Shown here one piece after another: positions 50,314-57,317 of a DNA stretch of 64,000 bases. Numbering within the stretch: position 1 is the first letter of the stretch; every line of letters starts with the position of its first letter. Position numbers and translations under genes: made by a program. The notes under the pieces were generated by a model. It was given only the letters and a program-made list of their open reading frames with translations, was not told the DNA's origin and did no database searches. Source of the stretch: a bacterium SCSIO 12827 (GTDB lineage Bacteria > Pseudomonadota > Alphaproteobacteria > Rhodospirillales > Casp-alpha2); contig CP073746.1 in assembly GCA_024397995.1 (NCBI GenBank), forward strand, positions 558,001-622,000, written 5' to 3'.

Positions 50314-52061
50314 AGCCCGACATCGACACACAGCAGACCGACGTTCTGATTCTGGGCTCCGGCGGGGCCGGGCTGTTCGCGGCCCTGCACGCCAAGGACC
50401 TGGCGCCGCAGTTGAAGGTAACCGTGGCGGTCAAGGGCCTGCTCGGCAAGACCGGCTGCACCCGCATGGTTCAGGGCGGCTACAACGTGGCCCTGGCCCC
50501 CGGCGACAGCGCAGAACGCCATTTCATGGACACGGTCGAAGGCGGCAAATGGCTCAACAACCAGGAGCTTGCCTGGACCCTGGTGACCCAGGCCCAGGTC
50601 CGCATCCGCGAACTGGAAAACGAACTCGGCTGTTATTTCGACCGCAACCCGGACGGCAGCATCCACCAAAAAGCCTTCGCCGGGCAGACCTTCGACCGCA
50701 CGGTCCACAAGGGCGATCTGACCGGGATCGAGATCATCAACCGCCTGATGGAACAGACCTGGGCGCGCGATGTCGACAAGCTGGAAGACCACCGCGCCAT
50801 CGAGCTGATCAAGTCGGCGGACGGATCACGCATTTCCGGCGTGCTGTTCATCGACATGCGCACGGGCCAGTTCCGCTTCGTCCAGGCCAAGGCCGTGCTG
50901 CTGGCCACCGGCGGCGGGCCGACCATGTACAAGTACCACACGCCGTCGGGCGACAAATCCTGCGACGGCATGGCCATGGCCCTGCGCGCAGGCCTCGGCA
51001 TGCGCGACATGGAAATGGTGCAGTTCCACCCCACGGGCCTGATCGCCGGGTCGGACACGCGCATGACCGGCACGATCATCGAGGAAGGCCTGCGCGGTTT
51101 CGGCGGCTACCTTCTGGGCGGCGACGAACAGCGCTTCATGCACAAGTATGATGAGCGCAAGGAACGCGCGACCCGCGACATCGTGTCTCGCGCCATGTTC
51201 ACGGAAATGCGCGCGGGTAATGTGGCGGCCAACGGCGGGCTCTACATCACCATGAAGCATCTGGATACGGCCCAGGTGCGCAAGAACTTCAAGGGCATGG
51301 TGGAACGCTGCGCCGATTGCGGCTTCGATCTTGCCGCCGGGCTGGTCGAGGTCGTGCCGACGGCCCATTACATGATGGGCGGGGCCGAGTTCGAGGCCGA
51401 TTGCTCCACCGCCATCCCCGGTCTGTTCGCCGCCGGTGAGGATACGGGCGGCGTGCACGGCGCCAACCGCCTGGGCGGCAACGGGGTCGCCAATTCCACG
51501 GTGTTCGGCGGCATCGCCGGCGACACCATCGCCCAGTGGACGCCGGACCACGGCCGGCTTGCCGAACCGGATCCGGCTGCACTGGAAGACGCGGTGATGC
51601 GCGCCGGACGGCCGCTGACCCAGCCCGCCGACAATTCGGCCGGCGGCATCGACGGCATCCGCAAGCGGCTCTACGACCTGATGTGGGAAGACGCCGGCAT
51701 CATCCGTGATCTCGACTCATTGAAGCGGGCCGAATCCGGATTGGAAACCCTGGAGGCTGACCTGGACCGCACCGGCGTCACCGGCACGGACCTGGCCTAT
51801 AACCTGACCTGGCATGACTGGCTGAACCTGAAGAACCTGATCCTGGTGTCCAAGGCGATCACGGCGGCGGCCACGGCGCGCGACGACTCGCGCGGCGCAC
51901 ATTACCGTGCCGACTATCCGGACGTGCGTGATGTGGAAAATTCCCGCTTCACCCGCGTCACCCTGGACGGCCACGGCGAGATCAACATGACGACGGAGCC
52001 TGTGAAATTCACCCGCGTGAAACCGGGGGAGACGTTGTTGGACGAGACGGCGGCGGAGTAG
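50310..52061 (+). CDS. Fumarate reductase/succinate dehydrogenase-type flavoprotein without the FAD-linking His
   Basis: This 583-residue protein has the FAD-binding LILGSGGAGLFAALHAKDL and the dicarboxylate-site residues of the family: MVQFHPTGLI, EGLRGFGGYLLG, VVPTAHYMMGGAEF and GANRLGGNGVANSTVFGG. At the usual covalent-FAD site (SHTVxxQGG in SdhA/FrdA) it reads GCTRMVQGG, so the His is replaced by Cys and FAD is probably bound non-covalently. Work on E. coli FrdA variants at this His indicates that fumarate reduction can survive while succinate oxidation is lost. The enzyme may therefore run as a reductase or on another dicarboxylate. It is the last gene of the operon. Confidence 0.87.
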   Translation: MKPDIDTQQTDVLILGSGGAGLFAALHAKDLAPQLKVTVAVKGLLGKTGCTRMVQGGYNVALAPGDSAERHFMDTVEGGKWLNNQELAWTLVTQAQVRIRELENELGCYFDRNPDGSIHQKAFAGQTFDRTVHKGDLTGIEIINRLMEQTWARDVDKLEDHRAIELIKSADGSRISGVLFIDMRTGQFRFVQAKAVLLATGGGPTMYKYHTPSGDKSCDGMAMALRAGLGMRDMEMVQFHPTGLIAGSDTRMTGTIIEEGLRGFGGYLLGGDEQRFMHKYDERKERATRDIVSRAMFTEMRAGNVAANGGLYITMKHLDTAQVRKNFKGMVERCADCGFDLAAGLVEVVPTAHYMMGGAEFEADCSTAIPGLFAAGEDTGGVHGANRLGGNGVANSTVFGGIAGDTIAQWTPDHGRLAEPDPAALEDAVMRAGRPLTQPADNSAGGIDGIRKRLYDLMWEDAGIIRDLDSLKRAESGLETLEADLDRTGVTGTDLAYNLTWHDWLNLKNLILVSKAITAAATARDDSRGAHYRADYPDVRDVENSRFTRVTLDGHGEINMTTEPVKFTRVKPGETLLDETAAE

Positions 52062-52065
52062 GGGG

Positions 52066-53331
52066 CTAACGTTTCATAAAAGGAAACACGGTTTGGCGTT
52101 TGCGGCGGAGAATGTCACCATCAGATATACGGCCAGCAGCCTCCCTTTGATTTCCGTTCGGCGTGATGATTTCTAACTCGCCTTCGGATTGAAGAAATCC
52201 AAGTTGCTCCTTGATCAGGTCTTGCCATGCAACCGTATTGTTTGAGATCGAATTGGCTAAATTTTTAAAAGTGGTGCCTTCTTCTTGACTATATATTAGA
52301 TCGGGCAATTCGGCCTGTAAGGCCTTAATGCATTCATTTTTGTCTATGTCGTCAAACCCAAAGTCCAATATTCCTGAAAGACCGGGATCGTTTCTCGCGT
52401 TGTAGCCCCACATATGCATTTTAGTGCCGGGTCCACCGTAGTGTCTGAACAGATTTCCAACATCCCAGTGCGTCTTAATCATTTCGTCGTGTGCCTTTGG
52501 ATGCATGCAAAGGTGCACTAACCAATAGGCTCGGTGGCTTTCTTCAGAGACAATATAAAAAGGTGTGTAGAATTTAGAGCCGGTGGCGTGTTTGATCGCG
52601 GCTGACAGTTCTCGTTCAGCGAGGAAGCGCCACCCCTTTTGCTTCCCCACGATTTGATCGTCTTCAAGGATAGATTCTGAAATTCCCGCTTTGTGAAGTG
52701 CCTGTCTGAACTCTGTGGAGTCATTCAAGTATGCCAAAAGTGAGTCTGTGGCGAAGTTCAGAATTATCTCTGACCGAGGTAGCTTCCGAAGAATGTTCGC
52801 AATCGAATCTAATGGAACATCCGAGTATCCAAATTGATCGAGAAGGAAAATGGCTTTCGCACGGCCGCTTCGAGCAGAAATTTGACCGACGATCTTTTCG
52901 TAAACCGATGAAAATTCCGCGTTGATCAAATAAATCGATACCCCGATCGCGTCTTTAAATCCTTGATCGATCAAGGTTTGTCTTAGGTATTCGATGGCGT
53001 GTTTGTCGGAGTCTACAAAGAAATAACGAGCTTCAATATCTAGGGGCCTGCCGCGCTTTTCCCCGACCGCAATCCGTGCAGCTTCAATCGAACGTAGAAA
53101 CGTAAGAGGGGATCCAAAGCGGACATTTCCTTGTTTGTCCGTGAATTGTCCGCCTCCAGCAAAACCGTCGACAACATCGAGCCGCAATACTGGCATCTTC
53201 ACCAAGATGCCAAGAGTTTCGATGTATCGAGAGAGGTACCCGTGAAGAACGTCGAGTTTAGCAAGACTGTGAGGCTCGATGAGAGGTGGTGGATCACCAG
53301 GCGTCCAGAGAAAATTCTTCGGCTTTGCCAT
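52066..53331 (-). CDS. tcmP: Three-Cys-motif partner protein TcmP
   Basis: This 421-residue protein matches my memory of the TcmP family: SLAKLDVLHGYLSRYIETLG near the start, VVDGFAGGGQFTDKQGN as a methyltransferase-like nucleotide loop, RYFFVDSDKHAIEYL as the following acidic strand, and KAIFLLDQFGYSDVPL in place of a catalytic motif. TcmP genes occur next to genes for proteins with a CxxxxxxCxxC motif, as here. The gene is visibly AT-rich, with many AT-ending codons, against its GC-rich neighbours, which indicates acquisition by transfer. Its biochemical role is unknown; a nucleic-acid-modifying or defence function is a guess. Confidence 0.8.
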   Translation of the reverse strand: MAKPKNFLWTPGDPPPLIEPHSLAKLDVLHGYLSRYIETLGILVKMPVLRLDVVDGFAGGGQFTDKQGNVRFGSPLTFLRSIEAARIAVGEKRGRPLDIEARYFFVDSDKHAIEYLRQTLIDQGFKDAIGVSIYLINAEFSSVYEKIVGQISARSGRAKAIFLLDQFGYSDVPLDSIANILRKLPRSEIILNFATDSLLAYLNDSTEFRQALHKAGISESILEDDQIVGKQKGWRFLAERELSAAIKHATGSKFYTPFYIVSEESHRAYWLVHLCMHPKAHDEMIKTHWDVGNLFRHYGGPGTKMHMWGYNARNDPGLSGILDFGFDDIDKNECIKALQAELPDLIYSQEEGTTFKNLANSISNNTVAWQDLIKEQLGFLQSEGELEIITPNGNQREAAGRISDGDILRRKRQTVFPFMKR

Positions 53332-53351
53332 TCGATCGATCGCTCTCTATC

Positions 53352-53370
53352 AGTTCTAAATTAGTTCTAA
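53352..53370 (-). repeat. Period-11 direct repeat upstream of tcmP
   Basis: AGTTCTAA occurs at 53352-53359 and 53363-53370, an exact 8-base repeat with an 11-base period, about 20 bases upstream of the tcmP start. Repeats in phase with one helical turn suit tandem binding of a regulator. The 83-base gap is otherwise AT-rich and without a gene. Confidence 0.4.
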
Positions 53371-53414
53371 TTAAATCCTATAGTAGTTTTTGGGGGCAAA
53401 ATTTTTTAGTGAAA

Positions 53415-54170
53415 TTATTCTGCGGCGACACCTGCCGTTTGTGCCGCTCTACTAGCAGGAAACCCGTCCCACAACTGTCCTTCTAATTCGCGCCCGCCAG
53501 TCTTGGGCCGGAAGCCGCCCCATTGTTTGAAGAAGAACGGAATTTTCTGGGCGATGCATTGGTCGCGGACTTCGGTCGCCCATTCTTCCTTCATCTCGCG
53601 GAAACCGGGGCCGCTTTCGCCGCCGACGATCACCCAATGGATGCCGGTAAGGTCGACCTTGCCGATGGGGCCGATCAAGGGTTCGACGGAAAGGAAACGC
53701 GTGCCGGCCTGCATGTCACGGATATGCTTGATGCGGGATTTCTTGGACCCGTCCTCGACCGAGGTGCCGAGCCAAATGTGCAAGGGAGCCGCGCCGTCGC
53801 CGTAGCGCCGATTCACGTAATCGCGCATGCGCGACGACCGTTTGGTCAGCACCTGGAAGGTGTGCCAGCGGGCCTGCTCCATGGTGTCGAAGACCTTGTC
53901 CACATAGGCGAACGGCACGTTCTTGTGGAACAGGTCGCTCATGGAGTTCACGAAGATCATCTTCGGGGTGCGGATGGTGAGGGGTTGGTTCAGGCGATGC
54001 GGGCGCAGGGTCAGGTCGAAGCCTTCCTCATACGGATGGCCCGGCACGCCCCGGAACCGCTCCGCGAAACGCTCTGCATAGCAGTTGTCGCAGCCCGCAC
54101 TGATCTTCGTGCAGCCCGTCACCGGGTTCCACGTCAGGTTGGTCCATTCGATCTGCGATTCCTGAGTCAT
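53415..54170 (-). CDS. Three-Cys-motif protein, DUF5131 / phage Gp37-Gp68 family
   Basis: The 251-residue protein begins with SQIEWTNLTWNPVTGCTKIS and the Cys motif GCTKISAGCDNCYAE (CxxxxxxCxxC), which suggests a 4Fe-4S cluster as in radical SAM-like proteins. The conserved MIFVNSMSDLFH, FQVLTKRSSRM and HWVIVGGESGPGFR segments match the phage Gp37/Gp68 family. It precedes tcmP on the same strand, the usual pairing. Base composition is closer to the host than that of tcmP. A TTGAAA-N17-TATCTT promoter places the transcript start almost at the ATG at 54170. The function is unknown. Confidence 0.83.
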   Translation of the reverse strand: MTQESQIEWTNLTWNPVTGCTKISAGCDNCYAERFAERFRGVPGHPYEEGFDLTLRPHRLNQPLTIRTPKMIFVNSMSDLFHKNVPFAYVDKVFDTMEQARWHTFQVLTKRSSRMRDYVNRRYGDGAAPLHIWLGTSVEDGSKKSRIKHIRDMQAGTRFLSVEPLIGPIGKVDLTGIHWVIVGGESGPGFREMKEEWATEVRDQCIAQKIPFFFKQWGGFRPKTGGRELEGQLWDGFPASRAAQTAGVAAE

Positions 54171-54179
54171 GATGCATCC

Positions 54180-54208
54180 AAGATAGAACAAAATAGGAAC
54201 AATTTCAA
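54180..54208 (-). promoter_or_regulatory. Putative promoter of the three-Cys/tcmP cassette
   Basis: On the minus strand TTGAAA (plus 54203-54208) and TATCTT (plus 54180-54185) are separated by exactly 17 bases. The expected transcript start is two to four bases before the start codon at 54170, so the mRNA would be nearly leaderless. The surrounding 130 bases are AT-rich and hold no gene. Confidence 0.5.
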
Positions 54209-54304
54209 GATTACTCTCTATCGTAGAAATTAATCCCCAAGACCTAAGAGTTAGTTACTCACGAAAGCCTTTCCGAGGTTCTTTTAACCCCCTAGGATTC
54301 CGTC

Positions 54305-55093
54305 ATGATTCGAACCCGCACCATCTTGGCGCTCGCCGCCGTGGTCTTGCTCGCCGGCTGTCTGCAGCTGACGGAAGCGCGGCGCGTGACCGATCCGTTC
54401 GTCAAGGCGGCGGCCGATCCGCTCGACGTCTATACCTTCCAGATCGACAAGGCGCGGGAAACGGGTCAGTGGTCCGAAGGCGAACGCTGGATAGCCCAGG
54501 TTCCGCCCAAGCTGATCGACGATTACCGCCGCTGGTTCGAGCCGCAGGCCCATTATTTCCCGCCGCTGTGGATTTACGCCTCGGCGCGCAAGCTGGAGCA
54601 GGGCGGAAACGAGCTGAAGGCCGCCTATTGGTACATCGCCGCCCGTGAACGCCAGATCCGCCAACTGCGCCGCTGCCGCGACGACAGCGCCAAGGAACAG
54701 CTGATCTGGGCCGATGGCGCCTTCGCCGACCTGCGCCGGGAAATGGGCCGGCACGAGGAACTGACCCGCTATGCCGCCAAGCATGCCTTCACCTGGCTTG
54801 ATCGGCACGAGGACACGGACGATGGCCTGCTTGCTGCCTGCCTGCGCGGCAAGGCGGGGGCGGAACGGGCCCGGGATGGAAAGCTGATCCCCGTCGAGGG
54901 CACGGGCGGCCCCGGCAAGACCTTTCGTTTGCTCCCGCCGCCGGTGGAAAACCCCGCCGACTGGATCATCCCGGCGGCCGAAATTCACGACATCCGCACC
55001 TGGTCGCGCATCCTGATGAAGCAAGACGTTGCGAAGATACTGGGCGAGCCCGAGACCGAGCCGCCGACGCCGACGATCACGCCCCTGCGCTAG
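54305..55093 (+). CDS. Putative lipoprotein of unknown function
   Basis: This 262-residue protein has a signal sequence ending in the lipobox LLAGC (residues 15-19), so Cys19 should be lipidated. The mature part is largely helical with basic stretches (YWYIAARERQIRQLRRCRDD) and a Pro-rich C-terminus. It does not resemble a family I can name. It lies between the AT-rich TcmP cassette and a membrane protein gene on the same strand. Confidence 0.72.
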   Translation: MIRTRTILALAAVVLLAGCLQLTEARRVTDPFVKAAADPLDVYTFQIDKARETGQWSEGERWIAQVPPKLIDDYRRWFEPQAHYFPPLWIYASARKLEQGGNELKAAYWYIAARERQIRQLRRCRDDSAKEQLIWADGAFADLRREMGRHEELTRYAAKHAFTWLDRHEDTDDGLLAACLRGKAGAERARDGKLIPVEGTGGPGKTFRLLPPPVENPADWIIPAAEIHDIRTWSRILMKQDVAKILGEPETEPPTPTITPLR

Positions 55094-55199
55094 GGCACGG
55101 ATGCTGCCGGGCGGTTGTCCGGAAATTTATCTGCACTTTTTTATATATATTGTGATGACGGGCACAGCCCCGCGCCCCGCAACAGGGCATGGATCAGGC

Positions 55200-56276
55200 A
55201 TGAGTAAACCCGCGTTTCCGCAAACGCCGTCGGGCGTGACCGATTGGGAAAAGGTGTTCGAGGACCCGAACGAGGGCCTGATCGCCGTGATCGCCAGCGC
55301 GCCCAACGCGACGGCGCTGAAAAGCTGCCTGGAGGCCGTGACCCGTCAGCTGTTCACCCGCAAGGGGGACGAGTTGGAAATCACCCGGGTCGAAGGCGAG
55401 ATCGAACGTATGTTCGCCAACGCCGGCGGCGGTACCCCAACGGACGACGCCGTGGCATTGCTGCGCTCCATCAAGGACCTGCGCATTCGCAAGGCGCAGG
55501 AGTTCCTGGCGCGCAAACACGCCGACGACGCCGACCGCCGCGCCAAGGAATCCGGCAGCGGTGTGAAGCGTCTGGCCTATCTGGCGTTCAAGGACCCCAA
55601 GTATCTGATCGGGGCCACGGTCGCGATGCTGGCCCTGGCAGGCTATCTGTACATCTCCCTGAACGACCTCAGCACGGAACCCGCGGAAAACGCCGACATC
55701 TCTCCTGAGCCCGAAGCCGCCGCCGCGGTCGCGGTCGCGGACGCCCCGCCCCCGCAAGAGGGCGTCGTCGTCATTCCCCCGGTGGGCGCGCCGGTCGACA
55801 CTGTTCACAAGGCCGCAGAGCCTAAGTCCGGTCCGATGTCCGGCATTGCCGCCGCCCTGCCGACGCAGCGACGGGCCGCTCCTCCGGTGGAAGACACGCC
55901 GCCGCCGACGATCCTGTTCAAGCACGTGCCGATCCCTCGGCCGTTCGTCGGCAAGCGGGGGACAGCGGCGACCGTCCTGCCCGTTGCCATCATGGCCGAA
56001 CGGAACGTGGTGGAGGATATCTGCGACATCGCGCCGGTGATCTATCACCTGGTCAATATCGCGTTGTCCGACGCGGGCCTGGCCGGATCGGACTACAGCG
56101 ATTTCGATTTGGAACGGATGGCCCGGACACTGACCGGCAAGGTTAATCGTGAATTGGGGCGGCCTTTGGTGGAACGCATGATCCTGATCCGCGATCCCGG
56201 CCGCAATGTCTTTGCCCGCCACGATTGCGCCCAGGCGCCGAAGGCCATGGTGCGCCGCCTCAAGCTGGACCGTTAG
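55200..56276 (+). CDS. Single-pass membrane protein of unknown function
   Basis: This 358-residue protein has a helical cytoplasmic N-terminal half (about residues 1-135), one membrane helix (YLIGATVAMLALAGYLYISL, about 137-156) and a Pro/Ala-rich linker. The C-terminal region of about 100 residues contains VEDICDIAPVIYHLVNIALS and the late VERMILIRDPGRNVFARHD. I chose the ATG at 55200 because it starts the evenly composed domain; an in-frame ATG at 55155 is possible. No recognised domain was identified. Confidence 0.68.
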   Translation: MSKPAFPQTPSGVTDWEKVFEDPNEGLIAVIASAPNATALKSCLEAVTRQLFTRKGDELEITRVEGEIERMFANAGGGTPTDDAVALLRSIKDLRIRKAQEFLARKHADDADRRAKESGSGVKRLAYLAFKDPKYLIGATVAMLALAGYLYISLNDLSTEPAENADISPEPEAAAAVAVADAPPPQEGVVVIPPVGAPVDTVHKAAEPKSGPMSGIAAALPTQRRAAPPVEDTPPPTILFKHVPIPRPFVGKRGTAATVLPVAIMAERNVVEDICDIAPVIYHLVNIALSDAGLAGSDYSDFDLERMARTLTGKVNRELGRPLVERMILIRDPGRNVFARHDCAQAPKAMVRRLKLDR

Positions 56277-57201
56277 TCCCCCGGGCGGCCGCGATGGCGG
56301 CGATGGCGGTGGCGGCGAAGCGGGCTTCGGGCGGATCGGCGCGCGACGTCAGCACGATCGGCACCTTGGCGCCCAGCACGACGCCCGCAGCCAGGCCGCT
56401 CATGAAATAGACCATCATCTTGAACAGCCCGTTGCCCGTTTCGATATTGGGCACGACCAGGATGTCGGCATTGCCGGCGACGGGGCTGTCGATGCCCTTG
56501 AACTTCGCCGCCTCGGGCGAAATGGCGTTGTCGAAGGCGAAGGGCCCGTCGACGATGGCGCCCAAAACCTCGCCGGCGCGGGCGCGCTCGACAATGGCCT
56601 TGGCCTGCATGCTCGACGGCATGGCCGGCAGCGCACTTTCCGTGCCGGACAGGATGGCGACCTTGGGTTCCGCATTTCCGAGCGCATGGGCCAGGCTGAC
56701 CGCGTTGTTGACGATATCCATCAGGGTATTTTCGCTGGGCGCGACGTTGACGGCCCCGTCGGTGATCATCAACACGCGGTCCGACCCCGGGACGGTCATG
56801 TGGAACACGTGGCTGAGACGCCGTCCCGTGCGCAGCCCGGTTTCCCGCGCGACCACGGCGGCCATCAGGGCGTCGGTATGGACATGGCCTTTCATCAGGG
56901 CCTGAACCTCACCGTCGCGGGCCAGGGCCACGGCCATGCGCGCGGCGGCGGTCTCGTCCTCTTCCCCGGTTTCGACGATGCGGAAACCGGATATGTCCCA
57001 GGCCATGGTCTCGGCCAGGCTTTCGATCTCGTCCCGGTCACCGACCAGAACCGGCGTGATCAGGCCGGCATCCGTCGCCTGACGCGCACTTTCCATGACC
57101 ACCATGTTGTCGGCCCCGGCCACGGCCATGGGCACGCGGGGAAGACCACGGGCGCGGTCAAGCAGGTATTGGGGAACTTCGAACGGCGTGGTGCTCAGCA
57201 T
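56260..57201 (-). CDS. pta: Phosphate acetyltransferase of the sulfoacetaldehyde pathway
   Basis: This 313-residue protein has the short phosphotransacetylase fold with PRVPMAVAGADNMVVMESAR, LMKGHVHTDALMAAVV, VLMITDGAVNVAPSENTLM and the C-terminal VPNIETGNGLFKMMVYF. It would convert acetyl phosphate plus CoA to acetyl-CoA. Its position directly downstream of xsc, as in other taurine degraders, links it to the acetyl phosphate that Xsc produces. Two terminator-like hairpins lie between xsc and this gene, so its transcript level may be reduced or separately controlled. Its 3' end overlaps the membrane protein gene on the opposite strand by 17 bases. Confidence 0.88.
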   Translation of the reverse strand: MLSTTPFEVPQYLLDRARGLPRVPMAVAGADNMVVMESARQATDAGLITPVLVGDRDEIESLAETMAWDISGFRIVETGEEDETAAARMAVALARDGEVQALMKGHVHTDALMAAVVARETGLRTGRRLSHVFHMTVPGSDRVLMITDGAVNVAPSENTLMDIVNNAVSLAHALGNAEPKVAILSGTESALPAMPSSMQAKAIVERARAGEVLGAIVDGPFAFDNAISPEAAKFKGIDSPVAGNADILVVPNIETGNGLFKMMVYFMSGLAAGVVLGAKVPIVLTSRADPPEARFAATAIAAIAAARGTNGPA

Positions 57202-57217
57202 GGTTCAGCATACACCT

Positions 57218-57250
57218 AAAAAAAGGGGCGCCCGCAACAGAGGGGCGCCC
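57218..57250 (-). terminator. Intrinsic terminator between xsc and pta
   Basis: On the minus strand two copies of the self-complementary GGGCGCCC (plus 57243-57250 and 57226-57233) with a 9-base loop form a stem followed by seven T residues (plus 57218-57224). This is a classic rho-independent terminator. It ends 17 bases before the pta start codon. Confidence 0.7.
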
Positions 57251-57253
57251 GTG

Positions 57254-57303
57254 AAAAAGGGGAGGGCCGGGAGACGGGCGGTGGTTGCCGCGGCCTCCCG
57301 GCC
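57254..57303 (-). terminator. Second intrinsic terminator after xsc
   Basis: On the minus strand GGCCGGGAG (plus 57295-57303) and CTCCCGGCC (plus 57265-57273) pair over 9 bases around a 21-base loop, followed by CTCCCC and five T residues (plus 57254-57258). It lies 14 bases after the xsc stop codon and precedes the other terminator, giving a tandem pair. Confidence 0.65.
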
Positions 57304-57317
57304 TCTTGCAAGGGCGC

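Noticed and set aside
48046-50331. 761-residue open frame on the minus strand across the TSUP and fumarase genes
   Set aside because: It is antisense to well-recognised genes, rich in His, Arg, Gly and Asp as expected for a GC-driven shadow, and has no recognisable domain.
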